This document shows positions 51,491 to 60,599 of a stretch of 64,000 nt of DNA, piece by piece. Numbering within the stretch: the first letter of the stretch is position 1; each line of letters opens with the position of its first letter. Origin of the DNA: Pseudomonas sp. ANT_H12B. GTDB lineage: Bacteria; Pseudomonadota; Gammaproteobacteria; Pseudomonadales; Pseudomonadaceae. The position numbers were made by a program, and so were the translations under genes. The notes under the pieces are model-generated. The model ran no database searches, was not told the DNA's origin, and saw only the letters and a program-made list of their open reading frames with translations. The stretch spans positions 62,001 through 126,000 of the forward strand of contig NZ_VOBI01000014.1 in NCBI RefSeq assembly GCF_008369325.1, read 5' to 3'.

Positions 51491-53542
51491 CTACTTGATG
51501 CGCTGACCAGGCTTGGCGCCGCTGTCGGGGCTGAGCAGGTAGATTTCTTCACCGCCAGGGCCGGCGGCCATCACCATGCCTTCGGAGATGCCGAATTTCA
51601 TTTTTCGTGGTTTGAGGTTGGCGATCATCATGGTCAGGCGACCATCGAGCTTGGACGGATCCGGATAAGCGCTCTTGATGCCGGAGAACACGTTGCGTTG
51701 CTCGTCACCGATGTCCAGTGTCAGGCGCAACAGCTTGTCGGCACCTTCCACGTGTTCAGCCTTGACGATCAGCGCAACGCGCAAGTCGACAGCGGCAAAG
51801 GCATCGAACTCGATCTCTGGCGACAGCGGATCCTTGGCCAGTTCACCGTTGCCGGCAGGCACAGCGTCGCCGGTGTCGGTTGCGCTGGCGGTCAGGTCTT
51901 CTTTCGAGGCGTCGGTCATGGCTTGCACTTTTACCGGGTCGATGCGAGTCATCAACGGTTTGAACTCGTTCAGTTGATGGTTGCTGAGCAAAGTCGCGTG
52001 GTCATTCCAGGTCAGCGGCGCGACGTTCAGGAACGCCTCGGCGTCGGCGGCCAGCAGCGGCAGTACCGGTTTGAGGAAGATCACCAGTTGGCGGAACAGG
52101 TTGATACCCAGGGCGCAGATCGCCTGGACTTCTTCCTGCTTGCCTTCCTGTTTGTTCAGCGACCACGGTGCCTTGTCGGCGATCCAGGCGTTGGCACGAT
52201 CGGCCAGACCCATGATCTCGCGCATGGCGCGGGCAAAGTCGCGAGCCTCGTAGGCTTCGGCGATGCTCGGTGCTGCCGCCAGGAACGCTTCGGTCAGCTC
52301 TGGCGCGGCATTGCCCGCCACCAGCACACCGGCGTTGCCTTTATGAATGAAACCGGCGCAACGGCTGGCGATGTTGACGACTTTGCCGACCAGGTCGGAG
52401 TTGACCTTCTGCACGAAGTCTTCGAGGTTCAGGTCCAGATCGTCGACCCCACGGCCCAGTTTGGCCGCGTAGTAGTAACGCAGGTATTCCGGCGACAGGT
52501 GGTCCAGGTAGGTCCGGGCCTTGATGAAAGTGCCGCGGGACTTGGACATCTTCTGACCGTTGACGGTCAGGTAACCATGCACGTTGATGCCGGTCGGCTT
52601 GCGCAAACCCGCGCCTTCGAGCATCGCTGGCCAGAACAGGGCGTGGAAGTTGACGATGTCCTTGCCGATGAAGTGGTACAGCTCGGCGGTGGAGTCTTTG
52701 TTCCAGAACGCATCGAAATCCAGCTCCGGCTTGCGGTCGCACAGGTTCTTGAAACTCGCCATGTAGCCGATCGGCGCGTCGAGCCAGACGTAGAAGTATT
52801 TACCAGGCTCGCCTGGAATCTCGAAACCGAAATACGGCGCATCGCGGGAGATGTCCCACTGTTGCAGGCCCGCATCCAGCCATTCGGCGATCTTGTTGGC
52901 GACTGCGTCTTGCAGGGTGCCGCTGCGGGTCCAGGTTTGCAGCATTTCCTGGAAGTCCGGCAGTTTGAAGAAGAAGTGCTGGGAATCCTTGAGCACCGGA
53001 GTGGCGCCAGAGATCGCCGACTTCGGATCCTTCAGGTCGGTCGGCGCGTAGGTCGCACCGCATTTTTCGCAGTTGTCGCCGTACTGGTCTTCGGTGCCGC
53101 ATTTCGGGCAGGTGCCCTTGATGAAGCGGTCGGCCAGGAACATTTTCTTTTCCGGGTCGAAATACTGAGTGATCGAGCGCGTGGCGATGTGCCCGGCGTC
53201 GCGCAGCTTCAGGTAGATCTGGCTCGACAGCTCACGGTTTTCTTCGGCGTGAGTGGAGTGGAAGTTGTCGAAGTCCACCAGGAACTCGGCAAAGTCGGCG
53301 CTATGTTCAGCCTGCACGTTGGCGATCAGTTGTTCCGGGGTGATGCCTTCTTTTTCCGCGCGCAGCATGATGGCCGAACCGTGGGCGTCGTCGGCGCAGA
53401 CATAAATGCATTGATTGCCGCGGTGCTTCTGGAAGCGCACCCACATATCGGTCTGGATATATTCCAGCATGTGGCCAAGATGGATCGAACCATTGGCATA
53501 GGGCAGGGCGCTGGTGACGAGGATCTTGCGTGGCTCGGACAT
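51491..53542 (-). CDS. metG: Methionyl-tRNA synthetase
   Basis: A 683-residue class I synthetase: HIGH-type SALPYANGSIHLGHMLEY, zinc knuckle CPKCGTEDQYGDNCEKC, KMSKS as KMSKSRGTF, anticodon-binding domain, and a C-terminal tRNA-binding EMAP-like domain (FDAFAAVDLRVALIVKAEHVEGADKLLRLTLDIG) that also dimerises. Full length and intact. The upstream mrp gene is divergent, as in P. aeruginosa (PA3482/PA3481 from memory). Confidence 0.97.
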   Translation of the reverse strand: MSEPRKILVTSALPYANGSIHLGHMLEYIQTDMWVRFQKHRGNQCIYVCADDAHGSAIMLRAEKEGITPEQLIANVQAEHSADFAEFLVDFDNFHSTHAEENRELSSQIYLKLRDAGHIATRSITQYFDPEKKMFLADRFIKGTCPKCGTEDQYGDNCEKCGATYAPTDLKDPKSAISGATPVLKDSQHFFFKLPDFQEMLQTWTRSGTLQDAVANKIAEWLDAGLQQWDISRDAPYFGFEIPGEPGKYFYVWLDAPIGYMASFKNLCDRKPELDFDAFWNKDSTAELYHFIGKDIVNFHALFWPAMLEGAGLRKPTGINVHGYLTVNGQKMSKSRGTFIKARTYLDHLSPEYLRYYYAAKLGRGVDDLDLNLEDFVQKVNSDLVGKVVNIASRCAGFIHKGNAGVLVAGNAAPELTEAFLAAAPSIAEAYEARDFARAMREIMGLADRANAWIADKAPWSLNKQEGKQEEVQAICALGINLFRQLVIFLKPVLPLLAADAEAFLNVAPLTWNDHATLLSNHQLNEFKPLMTRIDPVKVQAMTDASKEDLTASATDTGDAVPAGNGELAKDPLSPEIEFDAFAAVDLRVALIVKAEHVEGADKLLRLTLDIGDEQRNVFSGIKSAYPDPSKLDGRLTMMIANLKPRKMKFGISEGMVMAAGPGGEEIYLLSPDSGAKPGQRIK

Positions 53543-53650
53543 GGGGCTCGGCTACTTGATGAAACGGAGGTCGGCCACTATAAAGCGCCGGCGCATATTT
53601 TTCACCCCGTGAGGTTGTTTCCTCCGATGATCGAATCGGTGGTGCCGCCG

Positions 53651-53724
53651 AAAGATCGCAGCCTTCGGTGCTCCTACAGGTTCGGCGTTATCCCTGTAGG
53701 AGCTGCCGAAGGCTGCGATCTTTT
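53651..53724. repeat. Long imperfect palindrome of a second repeat family
   Basis: AAAGATCGCAGCCTTCGG on the left pairs with CCGAAGGCTGCGATCTTT on the right, enclosing GCTCCTACAGG...CCTGTAGGAGC. It is not related in sequence to the TGTGGGAGCGAGC REP family. It lies between metG and mrp. Confidence 0.8.
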
Positions 53725-53797
53725 GGGCATCCCCCCAAAACCATCAGAACAGGTACGATACCCGCCTGATTTTCCAGTCTTGCTATCGGAGTTGCCC

Positions 53798-54892
53798 ATG
53801 AGCGCCGTCAATCGCGCAGCGGTGGAAGCCGTCCTTCGCCAATACACCGACCCTTATCTGAACCAGGACCCGGTCAGCGCCGGGTGCGTACGCAGCATCG
53901 ACATTCAGGGTGATCGCGTCAGCGTCCAGCTGGAGCTGGGTTACGCCGCCGGTCTGTTCAAGAGTGGCTGGGCGCAGTTGTTGCAAATGGCCATTGAAGG
54001 GCTGGACGGCGTGACCGTCGCCCGCGTCGAGATCACCAGTGTCATTGCCGCGCATAAGGCTCAAGCGCAGATCCCGGGCCTGGCCAACGTCAAGAACGTA
54101 GTGGCCGTAGCGTCCGGCAAGGGCGGTGTGGGCAAATCCACCACCGCCGCCAACCTCGCGTTGGCCCTGGCCCGCGAAGGCGCCAAGGTCGGGATTCTCG
54201 ACGCGGACATCTACGGTCCGAGCCAAGGCATCATGTTTGGAATTCCCGAAGGCACTCGACCCAAGGTCAAGGATCAGAAATGGTTCGTGCCGATCGAGTC
54301 CCATGGTGTCGAAGTCATGTCCATGGCGTTCCTGACCGATGACAACACGCCGATGGTCTGGCGCGGGCCGATGGTCTCCGGTGCGCTGTTGCAACTGGTC
54401 ACGCAGACCGCCTGGGGCGACCTGGATTACCTGGTCATCGACATGCCGCCAGGCACCGGTGATATCCAGCTGACCCTGGCGCAGAAAGTTCCGGTGGCCG
54501 GTGCGGTGATCGTCACCACCCCGCAAGACCTTGCACTGCTGGACGCCCGCAAGGGCGTGGAGATGTTCCGCAAGGTCAACATTCCGGTACTGGGTGTCGT
54601 GGAAAACATGGCCGTGCACATCTGCTCCAACTGCGGGCATGCCGAGCATCTGTTCGGTGAGGGGGGCGGTGTGAAACTGGCCAACCAGTACGGGGTTGAA
54701 CTGCTGGCTTCGTTGCCACTGGCGATGGCCATCCGCGAGCAGGCCGATGGCGGCAAACCAACGGTGGTTGCCGAGCCGGACAGCCCGATTGCGCTGGTTT
54801 ACCAGGAACTCGCCCGCCATGTCGGCGCGCGGATCGTGTTGCAGGAAGCGGTATCGCCGGCCATGCCGAACATCACCATCAGCGACGATTGA
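53798..54892 (+). CDS. mrp: Iron-sulfur cluster carrier protein Mrp/ApbC
   Basis: A 364-residue P-loop ATPase delivering Fe-S clusters. An N-terminal MIP18-like domain (about 1-85) is followed by deviant Walker A SGKGGVGKSTT, DADIYGPSQG, and the cluster-binding CSNCGH. The start ATG at 53798; the frame is open far upstream only because it is antisense to metG. Confidence 0.95.
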   Translation: MSAVNRAAVEAVLRQYTDPYLNQDPVSAGCVRSIDIQGDRVSVQLELGYAAGLFKSGWAQLLQMAIEGLDGVTVARVEITSVIAAHKAQAQIPGLANVKNVVAVASGKGGVGKSTTAANLALALAREGAKVGILDADIYGPSQGIMFGIPEGTRPKVKDQKWFVPIESHGVEVMSMAFLTDDNTPMVWRGPMVSGALLQLVTQTAWGDLDYLVIDMPPGTGDIQLTLAQKVPVAGAVIVTTPQDLALLDARKGVEMFRKVNIPVLGVVENMAVHICSNCGHAEHLFGEGGGVKLANQYGVELLASLPLAMAIREQADGGKPTVVAEPDSPIALVYQELARHVGARIVLQEAVSPAMPNITISDD

Positions 54893-54914
54893 TATCCTTC
54901 GGATAACACGCTGA

Positions 54915-55006
54915 ACCTGTGTGCGAGCTTGCTCGCGATGAGGGTGTCACATTCACCATAGATGGTGACTGACGCACCGCTATCGCGAGCAAGCTCGCTT
55001 CCACAG
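54915..55006. repeat. REPIN (inverted REP pair), slightly degraded
   Basis: CTGTGTGCGAGCTTGCTCGC on the left and GCGAGCAAGCTCGCTTCCACAG on the right, spaced by about 50 bases. It lies between the convergent mrp and the SDR gene. Confidence 0.82.
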
Positions 55007-55020
55007 TTGTTGTGTGTGCG

Positions 55021-55779
55021 CTAGACGCGTAACCCGCCATCCAGCTCCAGAATCCGACCAGTGTAATAGTCGTTCTCGAAGATATAGGCCGCCGAATGGG
55101 CGATCTCATCCGGCTTGCCCATGCGCTTGAGCGGAATTCCTGAAGTCATTTTTTCCAGCGCTTCGGGCTTCATGCCCAAGGTCATTTCGGTTTCGATGAA
55201 GCCCGGCGCAATGGCCGCCACACGGATGCCATAGCGTGCCAGTTCCTTGGCCCAGGTCACGGTCGCCGCAGCCACACCCGCCTTGGCGGCGGAGTAGTTG
55301 GTCTGGCCGACGTTGCCAGCGCGGGAGATCGACGAGATATTGATGATCGCGCCGCTGTTGTTCAGTTCGATCATTTTCGCTGCGACTTCACGGGTGCACA
55401 GGAACACGCCGGTCAGGTTGACGTCGATGACCGCCTGCCACTGGGCCAGGCTCATCTTCGTCATTTCGCCGTCCTTGACCTTGATCAGCAGCGCGTCGCG
55501 CAGGATCCCGGCGTTGTTGATCAAACCATGGATCGCGCCGAAATCTTCGGCCACCTGGGCAACCATGTGCGTCACTTGCTCTTCATTGGCGACGTTGCAC
55601 AGGTAGGCGCGGGCTTCGACACCCTTTGCCTTGCAGGCGGCGACGGTGTCGTCGAGCTTTTCCTGGTTCAGATCGACCAGCGCCAGCTTCGCGCCTTTTC
55701 CGGCGAAATACTCGGCCATGGAACGGCCCAAACCCTGGCAACCGCCAGTAATAATGATTACTTTGTCAGTGAGTTGCAT
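55021..55779 (-). CDS. Short-chain dehydrogenase/reductase (FabG-like)
   Basis: A 252-residue classical SDR: TGGCQGLGRSM cofactor loop, INNAGIL, ISSISRAG, catalytic YSAAK, and GFIETEMTLGMKPEAL. It resembles 3-oxoacyl-ACP reductases but is outside a fatty-acid operon. Start at 55779 (MQLTDKVIIITGG) or 55785. Substrate unknown. Confidence 0.87.
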   Translation of the reverse strand: MQLTDKVIIITGGCQGLGRSMAEYFAGKGAKLALVDLNQEKLDDTVAACKAKGVEARAYLCNVANEEQVTHMVAQVAEDFGAIHGLINNAGILRDALLIKVKDGEMTKMSLAQWQAVIDVNLTGVFLCTREVAAKMIELNNSGAIINISSISRAGNVGQTNYSAAKAGVAAATVTWAKELARYGIRVAAIAPGFIETEMTLGMKPEALEKMTSGIPLKRMGKPDEIAHSAAYIFENDYYTGRILELDGGLRV

Positions 55780-55943
55780 TCGCATGCCCCAATAGCAGGT
55801 CAGAGTGGTTTCCTTCTACAGGGCCTCTCGATCTGCACCTGATGTGGCCTGGTTGCACCGAGAACTGCCCCAATGGCGTTCCTGGAACTTATCCCCAGGC
55901 GCCTGTCCGTTTTTTCGACGGATTCTATATAAGGAGTCATAAA

Positions 55944-56675
55944 TTGAGCGTTGAAGCGGCCAAGAATGCCCGAGAATTGCTTCTCAAGGAATACCGTGGA
56001 GTCCTCTCGACTCACTCCAAGGCGATGCGCGGTTTCCCGTTTGGCTCCGTGGTTCCGTACTGCCTGGACGAGCAGGGCCGGCCGCTGATCCTGATCAGCC
56101 GCATCGCCCAGCACACTCATAACCTGCAAAAAGATCCGAAATGCTCTCTGTTTGTGGGCGAGCGTGGGGCCGAAGACGTGCAAGCCGTTGGTCGTCTGAC
56201 GTACCTCGCCGAAGCAGAAAAGCTTGAAGATGAGGCTGCCATCGAAGCGGCGGCCGAGCGTTACTACCGCTATTTTCCTGAGTCGCAGAGCTACCACAAG
56301 GCTCACGATTTCGATTTCTGGGTGCTCAAACCGGTGCGCCACCGTTACATCGGCGGTTTCGGGGCGATTCATTGGGTCGATCAGCTGACCCTGGCCAACC
56401 CGTTCGCCGGTAAAGCCGAAATCAGCATGGTCGAACACATGAATGCTGATCACGCCAAAGCCATCGCCCACTACGTCGAATTGGCCGGTCTGCCGAAAAC
56501 CGAGCCGGCGCAATTGGCGGGTATCGACACTGAAGGCATGCACCTGCGCATTGGCCAGGGGCTTTACTGGCTGCCGTTTCAAGCGCCGTGTAATACGCCG
56601 ACACAAGTGCGCGAAGCCTTGGTTTTTCTGGCTCACGCGGAGCAATGGCCGAAAAATGAAGTGGCCGACGCTTGA
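55944..56675 (+). CDS. HugZ/HutZ-family heme-utilisation-like protein
   Basis: A 243-residue protein: a pyridoxamine-phosphate-oxidase-like split barrel (residues about 1-150) then a DUF2470 domain (ISMVEHMNADHAKAIAHYVELAG). Homologues bind or degrade heme (HugZ, HutZ). The start is a TTG at 55944 with AAGGAG 7 bases upstream; the longer frame from 55842 has no family similarity. It precedes fxsA and groESL, as in P. aeruginosa from memory. Confidence 0.8.
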   Translation: MSVEAAKNARELLLKEYRGVLSTHSKAMRGFPFGSVVPYCLDEQGRPLILISRIAQHTHNLQKDPKCSLFVGERGAEDVQAVGRLTYLAEAEKLEDEAAIEAAAERYYRYFPESQSYHKAHDFDFWVLKPVRHRYIGGFGAIHWVDQLTLANPFAGKAEISMVEHMNADHAKAIAHYVELAGLPKTEPAQLAGIDTEGMHLRIGQGLYWLPFQAPCNTPTQVREALVFLAHAEQWPKNEVADA

Positions 56676-56741
56676 ATTCACGAAACGGCGACGTCATCTA
56701 GGGAAGACTGGCAAGGCATTCTTGCGTTGAGGAACCATTTG

Positions 56742-57218
56742 ATGCGCCCTTTTTTATTGCTCTTTGTACTGTTTCCGGTGTTGGAGCTGTTCGTATTCGT
56801 CAAGGTGAGCGGGGCGATCGGGTTTTTCCCGGCCTTGCTGCTGGTCATTCTCGGCTCGATGCTCGGCGTGTTCGTGCTGCGCATCGCTGGTCTGGCAACT
56901 GCGCTACGTGCTCGTGAAAGCCTGAACCGCGGCGAACTGCCGGCCCAGACCATGCTTGAAGGCTTGATGCTGGCCCTGGCGGGCGGCTTGTTGATTCTGC
57001 CGGGCTTCGTCACCGACGTGCTGGGTCTGATCATGCTGCTGCCGATTTCTCGTCGTCTGCTGGCCAATAAAATGCGCCAGCGCGCCGAAGAGGCGGCGAT
57101 CCGTCAGCGTGCGTTCGCCGATGATCTTCAGCCCCGTGGCGGTCCCGCCCCACGTCAGCCGCTGGGCCGCGAGCCCGACGTGATCGAAGGCGAGTTCGAA
57201 CACCGCGATACCAAGTAA
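56742..57218 (+). CDS. fxsA: FxsA-like membrane protein
   Basis: A 158-residue cytoplasmic membrane protein with several hydrophobic segments (RPFLLLFVLFPVLELFVFVKVSGAIG, PALLLVILGSMLGVFVLRIAG, LMLALAGGLLILPGFVTDVLGLIMLLP). FxsA in E. coli overcomes phage T7 exclusion by the F plasmid. Start at 56742 with GAGG upstream. Immediately upstream of groES. Confidence 0.9.
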   Translation: MRPFLLLFVLFPVLELFVFVKVSGAIGFFPALLLVILGSMLGVFVLRIAGLATALRARESLNRGELPAQTMLEGLMLALAGGLLILPGFVTDVLGLIMLLPISRRLLANKMRQRAEEAAIRQRAFADDLQPRGGPAPRQPLGREPDVIEGEFEHRDTK

Positions 57219-57230
57219 TCCGCTTCACCG

Positions 57231-57262
57231 CACGGCACCTTCGGGTGCCGTGTCGTTTTCGG
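57231..57262 (+). terminator. Terminator after fxsA
   Basis: CACGGCACC-TTCG-GGTGCCGTG followed by TCGTTTTC, 12 bases past the fxsA stop. Confidence 0.78.
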
Positions 57263-57293
57263 GGAATCAATGTAAAAAATTTCGATCCCCGCC

Positions 57294-57321
57294 CTTGTAA
57301 TCAGCTTGTGCGCCCTTATGT
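57294..57321 (+). promoter_or_regulatory. Sigma-32 (heat shock) promoter of groESL
   Basis: CTTGTAA (57294-57300), a 12-base spacer, then CCCTTATGT (57313-57321), close to the CTTGAAA / CCCCAT-T consensus, 142 bases before groES. No CIRCE repeat is seen. Confidence 0.7.
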
Positions 57322-57463
57322 AACGGTCACCGCAAGGTTTCTGGCAATCACGCCAGACAGACTTCCGCGTCTCGCTTGTCGAGGCGCACCCGGCACCGCC
57401 GGATTTGTTAAACCCGCCGGGAATACACCGGCCGATGAAAACCACAATTAGGAGAGATCGACA

Positions 57464-57757
57464 ATGAAGCTTCGTCCTCTGCATGACCGCGTCGTCGTCC
57501 GTCGCAGCGAAGAAGAAAAGAAAACCGCTGGCGGTATCGTTCTGCCAGGTTCGGCTGCTGAAAAGCCAAACCAGGGTGAAGTCCTCGCTGTAGGCCCAGG
57601 CAAAGTGCTGGACAACGGTGAAGTGCGTGCACTGTCCGTGAAAGTGGGTGACAAGGTTGTTTTCGGCCCGTACTCCGGCAGCAACACTGTGAAAGTCGAC
57701 GGCGAAGACCTGTTGGTAATTGGCGAGAGCGAAATCCTCGCCGTTGTCGAAGGCTGA
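57464..57757 (+). CDS. groS: Co-chaperonin GroES
   Basis: A 97-residue 10 kDa chaperonin lid (MKLRPLHDRVVVRRSEEEKKTAGGIVLPGSAAEKP). The mobile loop and GVVLPG-type segment are intact. It precedes groL by 49 bases. Confidence 0.98.
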   Translation: MKLRPLHDRVVVRRSEEEKKTAGGIVLPGSAAEKPNQGEVLAVGPGKVLDNGEVRALSVKVGDKVVFGPYSGSNTVKVDGEDLLVIGESEILAVVEG

Positions 57758-57806
57758 TTCCCCGCTCATTTTCCCGCTACTACAAAGTATTTAAGGAATA
57801 TCGATC

Positions 57807-59450
57807 ATGGCTGCTAAAGAAGTTAAATTCGGCGATTCCGCCCGCAAGAAAATGCTCGCCGGTGTCAACGTCCTGGCTGACGCAGTAAAAGCGACCCTGG
57901 GCCCTAAAGGCCGTAACGTGATCATCGAGAAGAGCTTCGGCGCTCCGACCATCACCAAGGACGGCGTTTCCGTAGCCAAAGAAATCGAACTGAAAGATCG
58001 TTTCGAAAACATGGGCGCGCAGCTGGTCAAAGACGTTGCCTCCCGTGCCAACGATGACGCAGGCGACGGCACCACCACCGCTACCGTTCTGGCTCAGTCG
58101 ATCGTCAACGAAGGCCTGAAAGCCGTCGCTGCCGGCATGAACCCGATGGACCTGAAGCGCGGTATCGACAAAGCGACCATCGCTATCGTCAAAGAGCTGA
58201 AAGCCCTGTCCAAGCCTTGCGCTGACACCAAGGCCATCGCTCAGGTCGGCACCATCTCGGCCAACTCCGACAGCTCCATCGGCGACATCATTGCCGAAGC
58301 CATGGAAAAAGTCGGTAAAGAAGGCGTGATCACCGTTGAAGAAGGCTCGGGCCTGGAAAACGAACTGTCGGTTGTTGAAGGCATGCAGTTCGACCGTGGC
58401 TACCTGTCCCCGTACTTCGTCAACAAGCCAGAGACCATGACTGCCGAGCTCGACGGTCCGCTGATCCTGCTGGTCGACAAAAAGATCTCCAACATCCGCG
58501 AAATGTTGCCAGTACTGGAAGCCGTTGCCAAAGCCGGCCGTCCACTGCTGATCGTGGCCGAAGACGTTGAAGGCGAAGCCCTGGCGACTCTGGTTGTGAA
58601 CAACATGCGTGGCATCGTTAAAGTCGCAGCCGTCAAGGCTCCAGGCTTCGGCGACCGTCGCAAGGCCATGCTGCAGGACATCGCTGTCCTGACTGGCGGT
58701 ACCGTTATCTCCGAAGAGATCGGTCTGAGCCTGGAAAGCACTACCCTGGAACACCTGGGTAATGCCAAGCGCGTGATCCTGTCCAAAGAAAACACCACCG
58801 TAATCGACGGTGCCGGCGTTGAGGCTGACATCCAGGCTCGCGTTCTGCAAATCCGTCAGCAAGTGGCTGATACTTCGTCCGACTACGACCGTGAAAAACT
58901 GCAAGAGCGTCTGGCCAAACTGTCCGGCGGCGTTGCAGTGATCAAGGTTGGCGCTGGTTCCGAAGTTGAAATGAAAGAGAAGAAAGCCCGCGTTGAAGAC
59001 GCCCTGCACGCTACCCGTGCAGCCGTTGAAGAAGGCGTGGTACCTGGCGGCGGCGTGGCACTGGTTCGTGCTCTGCAAGCCATCAGCGAGCTGAAAGGCG
59101 ACAACGATGACCAGAACGTTGGTATCCAGTTGCTGCGTCGCGCTGTTGAAGCGCCACTGCGCCAGATCGTTGCCAACTCCGGCGACGAGCCAAGCGTAGT
59201 GGTCGACAAGGTCAAGCAGGGTTCGGGTAACTACGGTTACAACGCTGCTACCGGCGAATACGGCGACATGATCGAAATGGGTATCCTGGACCCGGCTAAA
59301 GTGACTCGTTCGGCTCTGCAAGCGGCTTCGTCGATTGCCAGCCTGATGATCACCACCGAAGCCATGATCGCTGAGATCAAGGAAGAAAGCTCGGGTGGCG
59401 GCGGTATGCCAGACATGGGCGGTATGGGTGGCATGGGCGGCATGATGTAA
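57807..59450 (+). CDS. groL: Chaperonin GroEL
   Basis: A 547-residue 60 kDa chaperonin that folds proteins with GroES. It starts MAAKEVKFGDSARKKMLAGVNVLADAVKATLGPKGRNV and ends with the flexible GGM-rich tail (MGGMGGMGGMM). Intact, followed by a terminator. Confidence 0.98.
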   Translation: MAAKEVKFGDSARKKMLAGVNVLADAVKATLGPKGRNVIIEKSFGAPTITKDGVSVAKEIELKDRFENMGAQLVKDVASRANDDAGDGTTTATVLAQSIVNEGLKAVAAGMNPMDLKRGIDKATIAIVKELKALSKPCADTKAIAQVGTISANSDSSIGDIIAEAMEKVGKEGVITVEEGSGLENELSVVEGMQFDRGYLSPYFVNKPETMTAELDGPLILLVDKKISNIREMLPVLEAVAKAGRPLLIVAEDVEGEALATLVVNNMRGIVKVAAVKAPGFGDRRKAMLQDIAVLTGGTVISEEIGLSLESTTLEHLGNAKRVILSKENTTVIDGAGVEADIQARVLQIRQQVADTSSDYDREKLQERLAKLSGGVAVIKVGAGSEVEMKEKKARVEDALHATRAAVEEGVVPGGGVALVRALQAISELKGDNDDQNVGIQLLRRAVEAPLRQIVANSGDEPSVVVDKVKQGSGNYGYNAATGEYGDMIEMGILDPAKVTRSALQAASSIASLMITTEAMIAEIKEESSGGGGMPDMGGMGGMGGMM

Positions 59451-59468
59451 GCCAGCCTTACCCCTGTA

Positions 59469-59509
59469 CTAAAAAAGCCCCGTCTGCGAAAGCAGGCGGG
59501 GTTTTTTAA
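59469..59509 (+). terminator. Terminator of groESL
   Basis: AAAAAAGCCCCGTC...GCGGGGTTTTTT, about 20 bases past the groEL stop. Confidence 0.92.
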
Positions 59510-59547
59510 TGCCTGCAATTTGGTCTGTCGGGAAACCGAGTCGCGGC

Positions 59548-59632
59548 CATCGCGGCGGTGCGGCGATCCGACAAGCCACGCTCCCACAGGTTTAGCGCAG
59601 TCCATGTGGGAGCGGGCTTGCCCGCGATAGCG
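59548..59632. repeat. REPIN, variant family
   Basis: CATCGCGGCGG...CACGCTCCCACAGG and its inverted partner TGTGGGAGCGGGCTTGCCCG, spaced by about 20 bases, with a degraded left arm. Between groESL and the PAP2 gene. Confidence 0.72.
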
Positions 59633-59637
59633 TCAGC

Positions 59638-60381
59638 TCAGGCGCTGACAGGTTGTGTCTTGTTTACCTTTTCAGCTTTGGGAGCCGGTCGATAAAGAAT
59701 CCAGTAATACGCCCCCAGACAAATCAACCAGCAGAAAATCGCCGTCCACACGTTGTGCGAAAAGAAGTGCGCACCTTGCATCATCCGGCTGATGGAAAAC
59801 ACCGAGCCCAAGGCGAAGGCAAGCACAAACGCCTTTCGGGCCAGCTTCGGACGACGGTCACGCAGCATAAAAAACAACGCAAACAGCGTGAAGCCAGTCG
59901 CCGCATGACCGCCGGGCCAGCAACGGCCAGGTTTTTCGGTGTGCGGGCGAGGGCTGAGCAGTTCGCTGTAGGTTTCGTGACCACCGAATTGCTCAAGGCT
60001 CCACGGGCATTGCACCGCGGTCACCGCTTTGACGGGTGTAACAAAGGAAGTCGCCAGTGCCAGAGACAACACAAGGCAACCCAGTTCCCGTTTAATCGGT
60101 TTGAGTTTGTCCACGTAAAAGGAAGCGATGAAGCCGAAGATCGCCAACACCGAAAAGGCGATAACGACCTGCTTTGCGCGGTCATGCAGGATGTTTTCCA
60201 GAAGGTAACTGTGCCGCCCGATGAAATCCCCCGCGACCGGGTCATAGAACAGCTTGGCCAGGTCCATGTCCAGGGACGTCAACTCGAGCAGCACCAGAAT
60301 GATCGCCGCGACGGCGGGAACCCCCAGGCACACCCGGAAATTAAGCGGGCGGGAGGCGGGGCGGACGGTGGTCGACACCAT
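59638..60381 (-). CDS. PAP2-superfamily membrane phosphatase, ColR-box upstream
   Basis: A 247-residue polytopic membrane protein of the PAP2/lipid phosphatase superfamily. The three motifs are variant: KAVTAVQCPW (KX6RP with Cys for Arg), WPGGHAATG (PSGH-like) and SRMMQGAHFFSH (His for the final Asp). It likely removes phosphate from a lipid or LPS-like substrate, unproven. From memory P. putida has this gene next to colRS in the ColR regulon, and a ColR-type box lies upstream. Confidence 0.75.
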   Translation of the reverse strand: MVSTTVRPASRPLNFRVCLGVPAVAAIILVLLELTSLDMDLAKLFYDPVAGDFIGRHSYLLENILHDRAKQVVIAFSVLAIFGFIASFYVDKLKPIKRELGCLVLSLALATSFVTPVKAVTAVQCPWSLEQFGGHETYSELLSPRPHTEKPGRCWPGGHAATGFTLFALFFMLRDRRPKLARKAFVLAFALGSVFSISRMMQGAHFFSHNVWTAIFCWLICLGAYYWILYRPAPKAEKVNKTQPVSA

Positions 60382-60466
60382 GGCAATTCCTTGGTCGGTT
60401 AAGTGTTCTGAAAGCGCAGCCGCGCGGAGTTTGAACCAGATCCTGTTGTCAGCGTGTGAATCGACA

Positions 60467-60482
60467 GTGAAAAAAACGTTGA
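60467..60482 (-). promoter_or_regulatory. ColR-type binding box upstream of the PAP2 gene
   Basis: The minus strand reads TCAACGTTTTTTTCAC, matching all 16 positions of the consensus YYNASNNYTTTTTCAC that I recall for P. putida ColR. It is about 86 bases before the PAP2 start and 118 bases before colR. Confidence 0.6.
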
Positions 60483-60599
60483 GGTCGCAAGGGTTTTAAC
60501 GGTTGGATTGACAACTGCACGCAGTCCTAGCCCTAAGCCACACTAGGCCTTAAGCTGCGCGGGCCGAGACGGCCGTAACTGTGTACGGAGGAGATGCCC

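Noticed and set aside
51698..54892. Very long plus-strand frame through metG into mrp
   Set aside because: Only the mrp part (53798-54892) has family similarity; the rest is antisense to metG, and its openness reflects GC-rich codon use.
57780..59321. Long minus-strand frame opposite groEL
   Set aside because: Antisense shadow of groEL.
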